From contig NZ_BLTG01000060.1 of assembly GCF_017312405.1 (NCBI RefSeq), positions 1 through 64,000 of the forward strand: 64,000 nucleotides of DNA, written 5' to 3'. Shown piece after piece: positions 40,732 to 50,588 of the stretch. The notes below the pieces were generated by a model. The model did no database searches and had not been told where the DNA came from. It was given only the letters and a program-made list of their open reading frames with translations. Made by a program: the position numbers and the translations under genes. Numbering within the stretch: position 1 is the first letter of the stretch; each line of letters begins with the position of its first letter. The DNA comes from Mycobacterium sp. PO1. Lineage in GTDB: Bacteria > Actinomycetota > Actinomycetes > Mycobacteriales > Mycobacteriaceae.

Positions 40732-43700
40732 TCACGACAGATCAACCAGAGCCAGCTCGTCGCCGGCCGTGTCGGCGTCCTCTTCGGCCACCGCTTCGCG
40801 GGTGAGCTCGACGAGTGCCGACGAGTACTGTCTGGCAAAGGATTCCACATCGGTGGGGCCGAGTCGCCGACTGTCGTACCACCAATCCAGGTGCAGGGCC
40901 CCTGAGCTGCGGTAGACGCGCAGTTCCAGTGCGTGTCCGAGCCCGGGCAGGGTGTCGCGGATCGGCATCGCGGTGTCGGAGTCGAACCGCACCGGGGCGT
41001 CGTCGGGTTGCCCCTCGGGGACGTCGGGGATCGTGCCGACGTGCGACAGCAGGATGTCGGCGGGTCTGGCCGCACCCAGCACCCGCGCCGTGGGTGCGTA
41101 GAGGTAGCGCAGCAGGCCGTAGCCGATGCCGTAGTGCGGCACCGCCTGCACCGTCTCGCGCACGCCGCCCAGAAGCTCGCCGGCACTCGCATGCTCGGCG
41201 GTCGACGCCGACAGCGCGATCGGGTGTACCGCGGTGAACCAGCCCACCGTGCGCTGCAGGTCGACGTCGGGCTTGAGCACCGACCGGGCCCGGCCGCCCA
41301 GGTCCACGGTCACCGTGCCTTCGCCGATGGTGGCGGCCACGGTGCGCGCGAGGGCGCCGAGCAGCAGCTCCTCGACCGGCAGCCGCAACCGGCGGCGGGC
41401 GTCGTCGACCTCGGCGGTGTCGGCAGCGGGCAGCGTCGTCGACAGCCGGACCAGATCCTCGGCGGCGGGCCGCTCGGAGATCTCCGGGCCGGCCACGCTC
41501 AGCGTCGATCTGCCGGCCGTGTCCAGCCAGTAGTCGCGGCTCTCGAGCACCGCGGGATGGGTGGCCAGCGTCGCGCAGCGCTGCGACCATTCCCGCCACG
41601 ACGTCGCCACCGGGGCCAGGCTGATCTCCTGGCCCGACATGCGCTGGTTGAAGGCGGTGAAGATGTCGGTCAGCAGCACGTCCCGCGACACCCCGTCGTC
41701 GGCCGAGCCGCCCGCCACGCCGTGCAGGCTCAGCGCCAGGTACGACGGTCCCCCGCCGGCTCCCCGGATGAACGTCGCCGACAGCGGGGCGCTGAGCAAC
41801 TGATGCTCGGCGATCTGCTCGTCGAGGATCGCCTGAACCGCCTCGCGCTCACCGCTGCTGCCCGTGGGGACGTCCGCCGGGAGCTGCTTGGTCACCAGAG
41901 CGGTGAACTCGCCGGGTTCGGCGATGTGCTGCTCCCACGTTCCGGCGCGTTCGACCAGGTGCACCCGCAGCGCATCGTGGGTGCCGGTCACCGCGGTCAG
42001 CACCGCGGTGACGTCGGCCTCACCGACGTCGGACCGCAGCCCGAGCACCACCGGGATGCGCCACCGGCCCGCGTCGCGCAGGCCGTGTTCGAGGAAGTAG
42101 GCCACGTTCGGCGGGACCGGCGGGTTGACGACGTCGTCGAGCGTCTGGCGGGCCAGTCCGCCCTCGGCGAACCGGGCCGTGAGCACCCGGGCCAGCGAAG
42201 CCACCGTCTGGTTCTCGTAGATGTCCTGCGGCGTCAGGTCCAGGCCCTGATGCCCGGCGGTCATCGCGACGCTGATCGCGATCAGCGAGTCGCCGCCCAG
42301 CTCGAAGAAGTTGGCGTTGGGGTCGATGTCCGGCAGCCCCAGGCACTGCGACCAGATGCCCTGCAGGGACATCTCCACCGTGGACTTGCCGCCCGCGGTG
42401 CCGGAGCCGGACGCGCCGGCCACCGGATCGGCGACTCCCTGACCGGCCGCGCCGGCCGAGCCCCACGCCGCCTTCGGGTTGTGCTCGACCCAGTGCCGCT
42501 GCTTGGCGAACGGATAGCCGGGCAGGCTCACCAGGCTGCGCTGCTGAGTCTGGTCGGGTGCGTTGCGGTTCCAGATGCGTTCCCAGTCCACCGGCACGCC
42601 TGCCGCCCACAGCTGGCCGAGTGCCAGCAGGAACGTGTCGTGGTCACCCCGGTTCTGGGCCTGGTGCCGCATCAGGCGAACCGCCCGGTGGCGGTCGGTC
42701 CAGGCCGGATGACGCCCCGCCGACGACGTCAGCGTGCCGCCCGGCCCCACCTCGACGAGCACCCGGTTCGGCTCGGCGAGGAGCACTCCCAGCTCGTCGG
42801 CGAAGCGGACGGTGGCCCGGATCTGGCGCGCCCAGGTGGCCGGGTTGGTCGCCTCGGCCGCCGACATCGTGGTGCCGGTGATGTTGGACAGCAACGGGAT
42901 CTGCGGTTCGTGCAGCGTCATCCGGGACATGAACGCGGTGAACTCGGCCACCACCTGGTCCATCAGCCGGGAATGGAAGGCGTGCGACGTACGCACGCGC
43001 CGTGCGGCCACCCCGGCCGTGGCCAGCGCGGCTTGGAAGGTGCGGATGGCCTCCTCGCTGCCGGCGACGACGCAGCTCCCCGGATCGTTGACCGTGGCGA
43101 CGTCGACATCGCCGGTCAGGTGCTCGGCGACGGCGTCGACGCTGAGCGGCACGGCCACCATGACGCCGCGGGGCGCCGCGTGCATGAGCCGCGCGCGCAT
43201 CGACACCACCTTGACCGCGGTCTCGAGGTCGAACACCCCGGCCAGGGTGGCCGCCGGATACTCACCGATGCTGTGCCCGGCCATGACCGCCGGTGTCACG
43301 CCGTAGGACTGGATCAGCTTGGCCAACGCGTACTCGACGGTGAACAGCGCGGGCTGGGCGCGGTCGGTGTGTTCGAGGTTGCGTCCCACGCCGTCGAAGA
43401 TCTCGGCCCGCAGGTCGTAGCCCATCTCGTCGCTGAACGCCGTGGCGCACTCGTCGAAGTGCCGGGCGAACAGCGGTTCGCTCTCGTGCAGTCCGCGAGC
43501 CATCGCGATGTGCTGGGCCCCCTGCCCGGGGAACAGGAACGCGACACGCTGTCCGGCGTCGGCGGACTCGTCCAGGTCGGCAACCGCGTCGCCGATGAAC
43601 ACGTTGTCGGTCTCGGCCGCCGCCAGCACCGCCGCCGCATTCTGCTGGTCGTGCACCACGGCGGCCAGCCGGACGGGCTCCCGGCGCCGTCGGCTCAGCG

Positions 43701-45195
43701 TGTAGGCCGCGTCGGGCAGGCTGACCGTGTCCTCGCCGGCCAGGTCGGCGGCCAGGTCGGCACGCGCCTGGGCCAGCGCCTCCTGGCTGCGCGCCGACAG
43801 CAGCAGGACCTGCGGGCCCGGTGTTGCGGCCGGCGCCGGGCGGGAAGGTGCCTCTTCCAGCACGATGTGGGCGTTGGTGCCGCCGACGCCGAACGAGCTG
43901 ACCCCGGCGCGGCGTATCCCGTCGGCCTCCCACGGTCCGTTCGCGCCCCGCACCCGGAAGGGTCCGCGGTCGATGTGCAGTTCGGGGTTGGGGCTGTTGT
44001 AGTGCAGCGTGGCCGGGATCTCGCGGTGCTCCAGGCACAGGATCGCCTTGATCAGACCCGCGATACCGGCCGCCGTCTCGAGGTGACCGATGTTGGACTT
44101 GACCGAGCCGAGATAGCACGGGGCGCTGCGGGTCTCCTCGGCCAGGTCGAACGCCTGGCGAAGGCCCTCGACCTCGATCGGGTCGCCCAGCGGGGTGCCG
44201 GTGCCGTGGGTCTCGACGTAGGTGACGCTCGACGCGTCGACTCCGGCGATGGCGTGCGCCTCGGCGATGACCTCGGCCTGCCCGAGCGCGTTGGGCGCGG
44301 CGTAGGTCATCTTGGTGGCGCCGTCGTTGTTCAGCGCCGACCCGCGGATCACCGCGTGGATGTGGTCGCCGTCGTCGAGGGCGTCCTCGAGCGCCTTGAG
44401 GACCACCACACCGACGCCGCTGCCGAAGATGGTGCCGTCGGAGCGCACGTCGAACGGGCGGCAGTGTCCGGTCGGGGACACCATCGAGCCCTGCTCGTAC
44501 CAGTAGCCCACCCGGTTCGGGATGCGGATCGACGAGCCGCCGGCCAGTGCGATGTCACATTCGCCGTTGAGGATCGACTGGCACGCCAGGTGCACCGCGA
44601 CCAACGACGACGAGCACGCCGTCGCCACCGACAGGGCCGGGCCGCGGAAGTTGAACTGGTGGGCCACCCGGGTGGCGAGATGGTCCTTGTCGTTGGACAG
44701 CGACAGGGCGACCATGTCGAAGCTGGCACCCTGCCCGATGACCATCGCCGGGTCGTAGTTGGACATCAGGTTGTGCAGCAGGTACCCGCTGGTCGAGCTG
44801 GTTCCGAAGACCCCGACGGTCGCCTCGAGATCGGCCGGGTCGTAGCCGGCGTCCTCGAGCGCGTGGAACACCGACTGCAGGAACAGCCGGTGCTGCGGGT
44901 CCAGCGTCCGCGCGGCGTGCGGCGTGAAGCCGAAGAAGTCGGCGTCGAAGTCCTCGATACCGGCCATCAGCGCGGCCCGGCGCACGTAGGAGTTGTTGGC
45001 CAGCGTCCGCTCGGTCACGCCCGAGGCCAGCAGCTCCTGCTCGGACAGATCGACGATCGATTCGACCCCGTCGCGCAGGTTGCGCCAGAACGCCGACACC
45101 GAGTCCGCGCCAGGGAACCGCCCCGCCATGCCGATGACGGCGATGGCATTCTCGGGGAGGTCCCCGGTCCGCGAGTCTCCGGTACTGCTGGTCAC
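40732..45195 (-). CDS. ppsE: PKS4: PpsE-like terminal polyketide synthase (KS-AT-ACP-C)
   Basis: A 1487-residue synthase; M. tuberculosis PpsE has 1488. Domains are KS (about 12-440; Cys194 in ATACSSS, then ETHGTGT), AT (about 530-840; GHSIGE and SHAFH), ACP (about 930-1010; ELGGDSLIA) and a C-terminal condensation-like domain (about 1040-1480). It resembles PpsE throughout, including VGYWYEQGSMVSPTGHC and PHYGIGYGLLRYLYAPT. No reductive domains, so it should leave a ketone, the substrate of the Rv2951c-like reductase after decarboxylation. Start GTG at 45195 overlaps the PKS3 stop as GTGA and yields the short PpsE N-terminus. It is the last extender of the line. Confidence 0.92.
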   Translation of the reverse strand: MTSSTGDSRTGDLPENAIAVIGMAGRFPGADSVSAFWRNLRDGVESIVDLSEQELLASGVTERTLANNSYVRRAALMAGIEDFDADFFGFTPHAARTLDPQHRLFLQSVFHALEDAGYDPADLEATVGVFGTSSTSGYLLHNLMSNYDPAMVIGQGASFDMVALSLSNDKDHLATRVAHQFNFRGPALSVATACSSSLVAVHLACQSILNGECDIALAGGSSIRIPNRVGYWYEQGSMVSPTGHCRPFDVRSDGTIFGSGVGVVVLKALEDALDDGDHIHAVIRGSALNNDGATKMTYAAPNALGQAEVIAEAHAIAGVDASSVTYVETHGTGTPLGDPIEVEGLRQAFDLAEETRSAPCYLGSVKSNIGHLETAAGIAGLIKAILCLEHREIPATLHYNSPNPELHIDRGPFRVRGANGPWEADGIRRAGVSSFGVGGTNAHIVLEEAPSRPAPAATPGPQVLLLSARSQEALAQARADLAADLAGEDTVSLPDAAYTLSRRRREPVRLAAVVHDQQNAAAVLAAAETDNVFIGDAVADLDESADAGQRVAFLFPGQGAQHIAMARGLHESEPLFARHFDECATAFSDEMGYDLRAEIFDGVGRNLEHTDRAQPALFTVEYALAKLIQSYGVTPAVMAGHSIGEYPAATLAGVFDLETAVKVVSMRARLMHAAPRGVMVAVPLSVDAVAEHLTGDVDVATVNDPGSCVVAGSEEAIRTFQAALATAGVAARRVRTSHAFHSRLMDQVVAEFTAFMSRMTLHEPQIPLLSNITGTTMSAAEATNPATWARQIRATVRFADELGVLLAEPNRVLVEVGPGGTLTSSAGRHPAWTDRHRAVRLMRHQAQNRGDHDTFLLALGQLWAAGVPVDWERIWNRNAPDQTQQRSLVSLPGYPFAKQRHWVEHNPKAAWGSAGAAGQGVADPVAGASGSGTAGGKSTVEMSLQGIWSQCLGLPDIDPNANFFELGGDSLIAISVAMTAGHQGLDLTPQDIYENQTVASLARVLTARFAEGGLARQTLDDVVNPPVPPNVAYFLEHGLRDAGRWRIPVVLGLRSDVGEADVTAVLTAVTGTHDALRVHLVERAGTWEQHIAEPGEFTALVTKQLPADVPTGSSGEREAVQAILDEQIAEHQLLSAPLSATFIRGAGGGPSYLALSLHGVAGGSADDGVSRDVLLTDIFTAFNQRMSGQEISLAPVATSWREWSQRCATLATHPAVLESRDYWLDTAGRSTLSVAGPEISERPAAEDLVRLSTTLPAADTAEVDDARRRLRLPVEELLLGALARTVAATIGEGTVTVDLGGRARSVLKPDVDLQRTVGWFTAVHPIALSASTAEHASAGELLGGVRETVQAVPHYGIGYGLLRYLYAPTARVLGAARPADILLSHVGTIPDVPEGQPDDAPVRFDSDTAMPIRDTLPGLGHALELRVYRSSGALHLDWWYDSRRLGPTDVESFARQYSSALVELTREAVAEEDADTAGDELALVDLS

Positions 45196-48100
45196 GATCG
45201 TGGTCCCACTTTCCGCCGCGATGCGGCTCGTTGACGCGCTGCGGCGCGCTGCTGCGCCCGGTCCCGCAGGGCGTTGGGGCGTTCGGCGGACTCCTGCTCT
45301 TCCAGGCCGAGCTGGCGGATCAGATCCAGCGCCACGTCGGCCAGGTTGGCTCCCTGCAGCAGCAGTGCCACCGGGGGCTCGACACCGAAGTCGCCCCGGA
45401 TGGTGTTGCGCATGCGCACCGCCATCAGCGAGTCGAGTCCGATCTCGGTGAGCGGCCGCGCAACGTCCACCGCGCTCTCGTCGGAGTACCCCATGATCGC
45501 CGAGATGCGGCGGCGCAGCCGCGCCAGCACCACGCGGTTGACCTCGGCGGCGTCCATCTCCTTGAGCGCTTCCGGTCCGGCCCAGTCCTCGTCGGCGTCG
45601 TCGACGTCGAGCTCCCCGACCAGGTCGGCGAAGAACCCGATCTGGTTGATCTCCGGGAAGGCCGCCGCGGCGCGGTCCAGCCGTAGCCGGGCCACCCCGA
45701 CGCGGGTCAGGCCCGCGGCCAACACGCCGCCGAGCGCGTCGACGCCTTCGTCCGGGGTGATCGGGTCGAGCACCGAGAACCGCAGCGAACTGGCCAGGCC
45801 GACCTCGGCCCACTGGCCCCAGTCGATCGTGGTGGCGGGCAGCCCGGCCGCCCGCCGCCATGCGACCAGGGCGTCCAACCAGGCGTTGGCGCACGCATAC
45901 GCCGCCTGGCCGGGTGAGCCGAGCAGCGCGGCCACCGAGGAGAAGCCGACCCAGAAGTCCAGCTCCTTGGCGGCGGTGACCTCGTGCAGCCGCCACGCTC
46001 CGCTCGCCTTGGGTGCCCAGATCCGCTCGAGGCTCTCCCGGGTGAGCCCGACGACCAGCTCGTCGTCGAGCACGGCCGCGGAGTGGATCACCCCGCGCAG
46101 CGGCTTACCGGTTTCCTCGGCGGCGGCGACGAGCCGTTCGGCGACGCCGGGCGCGGTGATGTCGCCGAGCACCGTGACGATCTCGGCGCGCCCCGACAGC
46201 TCGTCGAGGGTCGCCTGCACCTCGGCCGAGGCAGCGCTGCGACCGTTGAGCACCAGCCGGCCGGCGCCGTTGTCGACCAACCAGCGCACGACGGCCATGC
46301 CGACGCCGCCCAACGCGCCGGTGACGACATAGGAGCCGTCGGCGCGGACGACCAGCCGGCCCGGCTCGGCCGGCAGCGTGGCACGGGACAGGCGCTCGAC
46401 GTACCGGCCACCGGCGCGCCAGGCCACGACGTCGTCGGTGCCGTCGGCGTCGATCTCGGTGATCAGCGGTGTCACCGCGTCGGCGTCGGCGCCGGTGTCC
46501 ACCAGCGTCACCCGCAGGTCCGGGTGCTCGTAGGCCAGGACGCGCACCAGCGCGTCGAGGCTGCTGACGCCCGGGTTCGCGGTGTCGCCCGGGGAGACGA
46601 CCAGACCGCCGCGGCTGACCAGCCACACCCGGGGCGGCTTGCCGTGCCAGCTGCCCACCAGCGTGCGCACCGTGCCGGCCACGCGCCAGAGCACGTCGCG
46701 CGTGTGGGCCAGCGCGCCCTCGGCGTCGGTGCCGTCGAAGGCCGGATGGTCGATGACGACGACGACCCCGGCAGGAGGCAGATCCGCCGCCGACGTCGCG
46801 GTCTCGAACCCGGCCCGCACCGCGGCGTCGTCGGCCAGGTCGGCGGTGACCACCTTCCGCTGCGGTCCGCCGAACCGGTCGGCGAAGTCGGTGGCGGTGG
46901 CCAGGGCCGCCGCGCCGTCGGCCAGCACCAGCCAGCTGCCGGTGGGCGACCCCGCCGCCGGCGCCGCCGACTCCACCCAGCGGGTGTCGAAGATCTTCTG
47001 CGACAACGGCAACGGGACGGTGCGCCGCTGGATGCGCTTGAGTTGGACGCCGTCCACACGGGCGAGCACCGCACCGGTCTCGTCGGTGAGCGTGACCCGG
47101 CCCTGCGCGTCCCCGCTGTCCTCCCGGACACCGAGCAGCTCGGCACGGCACTTGGCCCGCCGGCCCACCTCGCCGAACACCCGAATCGAATCGAATCCGA
47201 CCGGCAGGAACGTGACGTCGGTGGCCTCGGCCAGCGTGGCGTCACTCATCGCGGCCGCCAGGCCCTGCAGTGCGGCGTCCAGCATCACCGGGTGCAGGAT
47301 CATGCCCCGGTGCGGCGTCGCCTCGTCGGGCAGCACGATCTCGGTGTCGGCCGAATCGGCTGCCCGCACGATGCGGGTCAGCGCGGCGAAGGCGTGGGCG
47401 TGGTGGGCGCCGGTGCGCCGGAGAGCGGTGTAGAAGTCGGCCGGAGAGACCACCACTGCCCCGTCGGCAGTGGCGCCCAGGCGGTCCGGAGTGGCCGGTT
47501 CGGCAGCGCGAACGGTGCCGACCGCGTGGCGGGTCCAGGTGCCGGCCTCGGACCGGGAGTGCACCTCGACGCGCAGCGATCCGTCCTCGGCGGTGCTCAG
47601 CTGGGTGGTCAGCTTCGTGTGCTGGTCCAGCGGCAGCATCTGCTCGACGGTCACCTCGGCCTCGACGGCGTCGGCGGGCCGGCCCAGCGCCTCGCAGCCG
47701 GCGGCGAGCACGATCTCGGCGAAGCCGGCGCCGGGCATCACTGGCAGCCCGTGCACCAGGTGGTCCCCCAGCCATGGATGCGGGTCCAGCCCGACGTCGG
47801 ACTGCCAGACGTGTCCGTGGCCCGACGGAAGCTCCACATGCATCCCGAGCAGCGGATGCGCCCCGGAGAACTCGCGTCCGGTCGAGCGGTCGGCCATCCA
47901 GTAGGGCTCGTGTTGCCACGCGGTGGGCGGCACGTCGGCCAGGTGCGCGCCGGCGGCGCCGTCGGACAGCTTCACCGCGGGCGGCCGGACTGCGGCGAGC
48001 TGGGCGTGGAACGCCACCGTCTCGGGATGGTCGCGGTTGACGGTCGCGCCCACGTGGAAGGTGCGGCTGGTGGGCTGCGCGGCGAGGGTGTCGCTGATCG

Positions 48101-50588
48101 CGTGCGACAGCAGCGGATGGGGGCTGATCTCGATGAAGTTGGCGTGATCGGCGCCGGCCTCGTGCACCGCCTGGCTGAATCGCACCGGGTTACGCAGGTT
48201 GGCCGCCCAGTAGTCCGCGCTGTACAGCGGTTCCGAACCCGCGTAGGCCACGGTCGACACCAGCGGGATCTTCGGCGCGGCCGGGCGCAGGTAGGCCAGC
48301 GCCTCACGCAGCTCCGGCAGCACCGGGTCGATCGTCGGATGGTGCGACGCGACGTCCACCTCGATACGCCGGGCGAGTTTGCCCTGCGCGTCGACGAGGG
48401 CGACGAGTTCGTCGACCTGTGCCGGCGGACCCGCGATCACCGACTGTTTCGGCGACGCGTAGACCGCAATGGTGACCTCGGGCCGGTCGGCGATGAGCTT
48501 TTCCGTCGCGGCGGCGTCGAGTTCCAGCAGCGCCATCGCGCCCTGCCCGGACAGCCGCTTCATCAGCCGCGTCCGGGTGGCGATGACGTCCAGACCCTCG
48601 GCCGGGGTGAGCACCCCGGCCACCACCGCCGCGGTCGCCTCCCCCATCGAGTGGCCGATCACCGCGTCCGGCTCGACGCCGTACGAGCGCCACAGCGCGG
48701 TCAACGCCAGCTGCATCCCGACCAGCACGGGCTGGATGCGGTCGATGCCGACGACGGGCTCGCCGGCTTCGAGCGTCTGGCGCAGCGAGAAGCCGACCTT
48801 GTCGAGGAATGCGGGTTCGAGCTCGTCGACGGCGTCGGCGAAGGCCGGCTCCTCAGCCAGCAGCGCCTTGCCCATACCGGCCCACTGCGCGCCCTGGCCG
48901 GAGTACAGGAACACCGTTCCCGCACCGGGTTTCGCGTCGTGGGCGCCGACCACACCGGGTCCGGGCTGACCGGCCGCGACGGCGCGCAGCCCGGCGACGG
49001 CCTCGGCGTGGTCGCGTGCGGACACCGTGGCGATGCTGTGGTAGCGGCTGCGGTGGTGGTTGAGGGTGAACGCGACGTCACCCAGTGCGACGTCGGCGCC
49101 GTCACCGTCGAGCCAGTCGGCCAACACCCGGGCCGAGGCCGCGATGCGGGCCGGGGTCTTGCCGGAGACGACCAAGGTGGTCACCGAGGGGCCCGAACTC
49201 GATTGTGCAGGAACGGTTTCCGGGCCCTGCTCCAGCACGATGTGGGCATTGGTGCCGCCCATGCCGAACGACGACACGGCCGCGCGGCGCGGGTGCTCGG
49301 TCTGCGGCCACTGGCCGGCCTGGGTCGGCACGAACAGCCGGGTGCCCGACGCGTCGATGCTCGGGTTCCACTTCTCGAAGTTGCGGTTCGGTGCGATCGT
49401 GCCGTGCTGCAGGGTCAGGACGGTCTTGATGAACCCGGCGATGCCGGCCGCGGCCTCGAGGTGGCCCATGTTGGTCTTGACCGCGCCGAGCGCGCAGGGA
49501 GTCTCGCCCTTGCCGTAGACGGCGGCCAGCGCGTCGAATTCGATCGGGTCACCCAGACCCGTTCCGGTGCCGTGGGTTTCGACGTAGCTCACGGTTCCGG
49601 CGGCGACGTCGGCCGAGCGCAGCGCCCGCGTCATCACGTCCCGCTGCGAGGGGGCGTTGGGGGCGGTCAGGCCGTTGGAACGGCCGTCCTGGTTCACGGC
49701 CGAGCCGCGGACCACGCCCAGTACCCGGTCACCGTCGCGCACGGCGTCGGTCAGGCGCTTGAGGACGACGACGCCGGCGCCCTCGCCGCGGACGAACCCG
49801 TCGGCGCGGGAGTCGAACGCGAAACACTTGCCGTTGGGTGAGAGCATTCCCCACTTGGCCAGTGCGAGTTGGGTTTCCGGGCGCAGGGACAAACTCACCC
49901 CGCCGGCCAGGGCCAGGTCGCTCTCGCGCATCCGCAGGCTCTGGCAGGCCAGGTGGATGGAGACCAGCGACGACGAGCATGCGGTGTCGACCGCGACGGC
50001 GGGACCCTTGAGGCCCAGCAGGTAGGCGATCCGGCCGACCGTGACGCTGTGGGCATTGCCGGTGGCCGAGTACGCGTCGATGGTGTCCGGGTTGCCGGCC
50101 GATGCGCTCTGGTACTCGTTGTAGTACACGCCCATCATCACCGCGCCCCGGACTTCGCCGACCGCGTCGGGTGCCAGCCCGGCGTTCTCCAGCGCCTCGT
50201 AGGCCACCTCGAGCAGCACCCGCTGCTGGGGATCCATCGCCGCGGCCTCCCGCGGGGTGATGCCGAAGAACTCGGCGTCGAAGCCCGAGATGTCCTCCAG
50301 GTAGGCGCCCCACTTGGTGGGCATCCGGCCCGGCGCCATCGGATCGGGATCGTAGAACGCCTCGGCGTCCCACCGGTCGGCGGGAACCTCGCGGATCGCG
50401 TCGGTGCCCTTCTCCAGGAAATCCCAGTAGCTGTCCGGCCCGCTCACTCCTCCGGGAAACCGGCAGCCGATACCGACCACGGCGATCGGTTCGGCACCGG
50501 CGACGCGTGAGGCCTTCTCGAACTGTTCGGCCAGCTTGTCTCGCTGCTCGGCCGACATCGCCGAGATCCTGTCGAAGGTCGTCTTCAT
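45192..50588 (-). CDS. ppsD: PKS3: PpsD-like modular PKS (KS-AT-DH-KR-ACP) with PpsB-like N-terminus
   Basis: A 1798-residue module. KS (about 30-455; Cys204, ETHGTGT), AT (about 555-870; GHSMGE, DVASH), DH (about 915-1190; DHLVHGLPVMP and HPVMLDAALQ, both catalytic motifs intact), KR (about 1420-1610; TGALGGVG, YACANAW), ACP (about 1680-1755; EIGLDSLMA). No ER. The second half and the tail DRAQQRAAARQRAASRRK resemble PpsD, whereas the N-terminal docking helix (MKTTFDRISAMSAEQRDKLA) and KS resemble PpsB as I remember them. It would give an enoyl intermediate unless an enoylreductase acts in trans, as Rv2953 does for PpsD. It overlaps PKS2 by one base and PKS4 by four. Confidence 0.88.
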   Translation of the reverse strand: MKTTFDRISAMSAEQRDKLAEQFEKASRVAGAEPIAVVGIGCRFPGGVSGPDSYWDFLEKGTDAIREVPADRWDAEAFYDPDPMAPGRMPTKWGAYLEDISGFDAEFFGITPREAAAMDPQQRVLLEVAYEALENAGLAPDAVGEVRGAVMMGVYYNEYQSASAGNPDTIDAYSATGNAHSVTVGRIAYLLGLKGPAVAVDTACSSSLVSIHLACQSLRMRESDLALAGGVSLSLRPETQLALAKWGMLSPNGKCFAFDSRADGFVRGEGAGVVVLKRLTDAVRDGDRVLGVVRGSAVNQDGRSNGLTAPNAPSQRDVMTRALRSADVAAGTVSYVETHGTGTGLGDPIEFDALAAVYGKGETPCALGAVKTNMGHLEAAAGIAGFIKTVLTLQHGTIAPNRNFEKWNPSIDASGTRLFVPTQAGQWPQTEHPRRAAVSSFGMGGTNAHIVLEQGPETVPAQSSSGPSVTTLVVSGKTPARIAASARVLADWLDGDGADVALGDVAFTLNHHRSRYHSIATVSARDHAEAVAGLRAVAAGQPGPGVVGAHDAKPGAGTVFLYSGQGAQWAGMGKALLAEEPAFADAVDELEPAFLDKVGFSLRQTLEAGEPVVGIDRIQPVLVGMQLALTALWRSYGVEPDAVIGHSMGEATAAVVAGVLTPAEGLDVIATRTRLMKRLSGQGAMALLELDAAATEKLIADRPEVTIAVYASPKQSVIAGPPAQVDELVALVDAQGKLARRIEVDVASHHPTIDPVLPELREALAYLRPAAPKIPLVSTVAYAGSEPLYSADYWAANLRNPVRFSQAVHEAGADHANFIEISPHPLLSHAISDTLAAQPTSRTFHVGATVNRDHPETVAFHAQLAAVRPPAVKLSDGAAGAHLADVPPTAWQHEPYWMADRSTGREFSGAHPLLGMHVELPSGHGHVWQSDVGLDPHPWLGDHLVHGLPVMPGAGFAEIVLAAGCEALGRPADAVEAEVTVEQMLPLDQHTKLTTQLSTAEDGSLRVEVHSRSEAGTWTRHAVGTVRAAEPATPDRLGATADGAVVVSPADFYTALRRTGAHHAHAFAALTRIVRAADSADTEIVLPDEATPHRGMILHPVMLDAALQGLAAAMSDATLAEATDVTFLPVGFDSIRVFGEVGRRAKCRAELLGVREDSGDAQGRVTLTDETGAVLARVDGVQLKRIQRRTVPLPLSQKIFDTRWVESAAPAAGSPTGSWLVLADGAAALATATDFADRFGGPQRKVVTADLADDAAVRAGFETATSAADLPPAGVVVVIDHPAFDGTDAEGALAHTRDVLWRVAGTVRTLVGSWHGKPPRVWLVSRGGLVVSPGDTANPGVSSLDALVRVLAYEHPDLRVTLVDTGADADAVTPLITEIDADGTDDVVAWRAGGRYVERLSRATLPAEPGRLVVRADGSYVVTGALGGVGMAVVRWLVDNGAGRLVLNGRSAASAEVQATLDELSGRAEIVTVLGDITAPGVAERLVAAAEETGKPLRGVIHSAAVLDDELVVGLTRESLERIWAPKASGAWRLHEVTAAKELDFWVGFSSVAALLGSPGQAAYACANAWLDALVAWRRAAGLPATTIDWGQWAEVGLASSLRFSVLDPITPDEGVDALGGVLAAGLTRVGVARLRLDRAAAAFPEINQIGFFADLVGELDVDDADEDWAGPEALKEMDAAEVNRVVLARLRRRISAIMGYSDESAVDVARPLTEIGLDSLMAVRMRNTIRGDFGVEPPVALLLQGANLADVALDLIRQLGLEEQESAERPNALRDRAQQRAAARQRAASRRKVGPRS

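Noticed and set aside
45196..45996. N-terminal extension of PKS4 into PKS3
   Set aside because: Alternate frame of the PKS3 C-terminus; the GTG at 45195 gives a PpsE-sized protein with the normal KS start.
40933..49841. Open frames of over 1200 codons on the plus strand opposite the PKS genes
   Set aside because: They arise because third-position GC bias removes stop codons from the antisense frames. Translations are low-complexity Arg/Gly/His/Gln without domains, while the minus strand has complete PKS domains.
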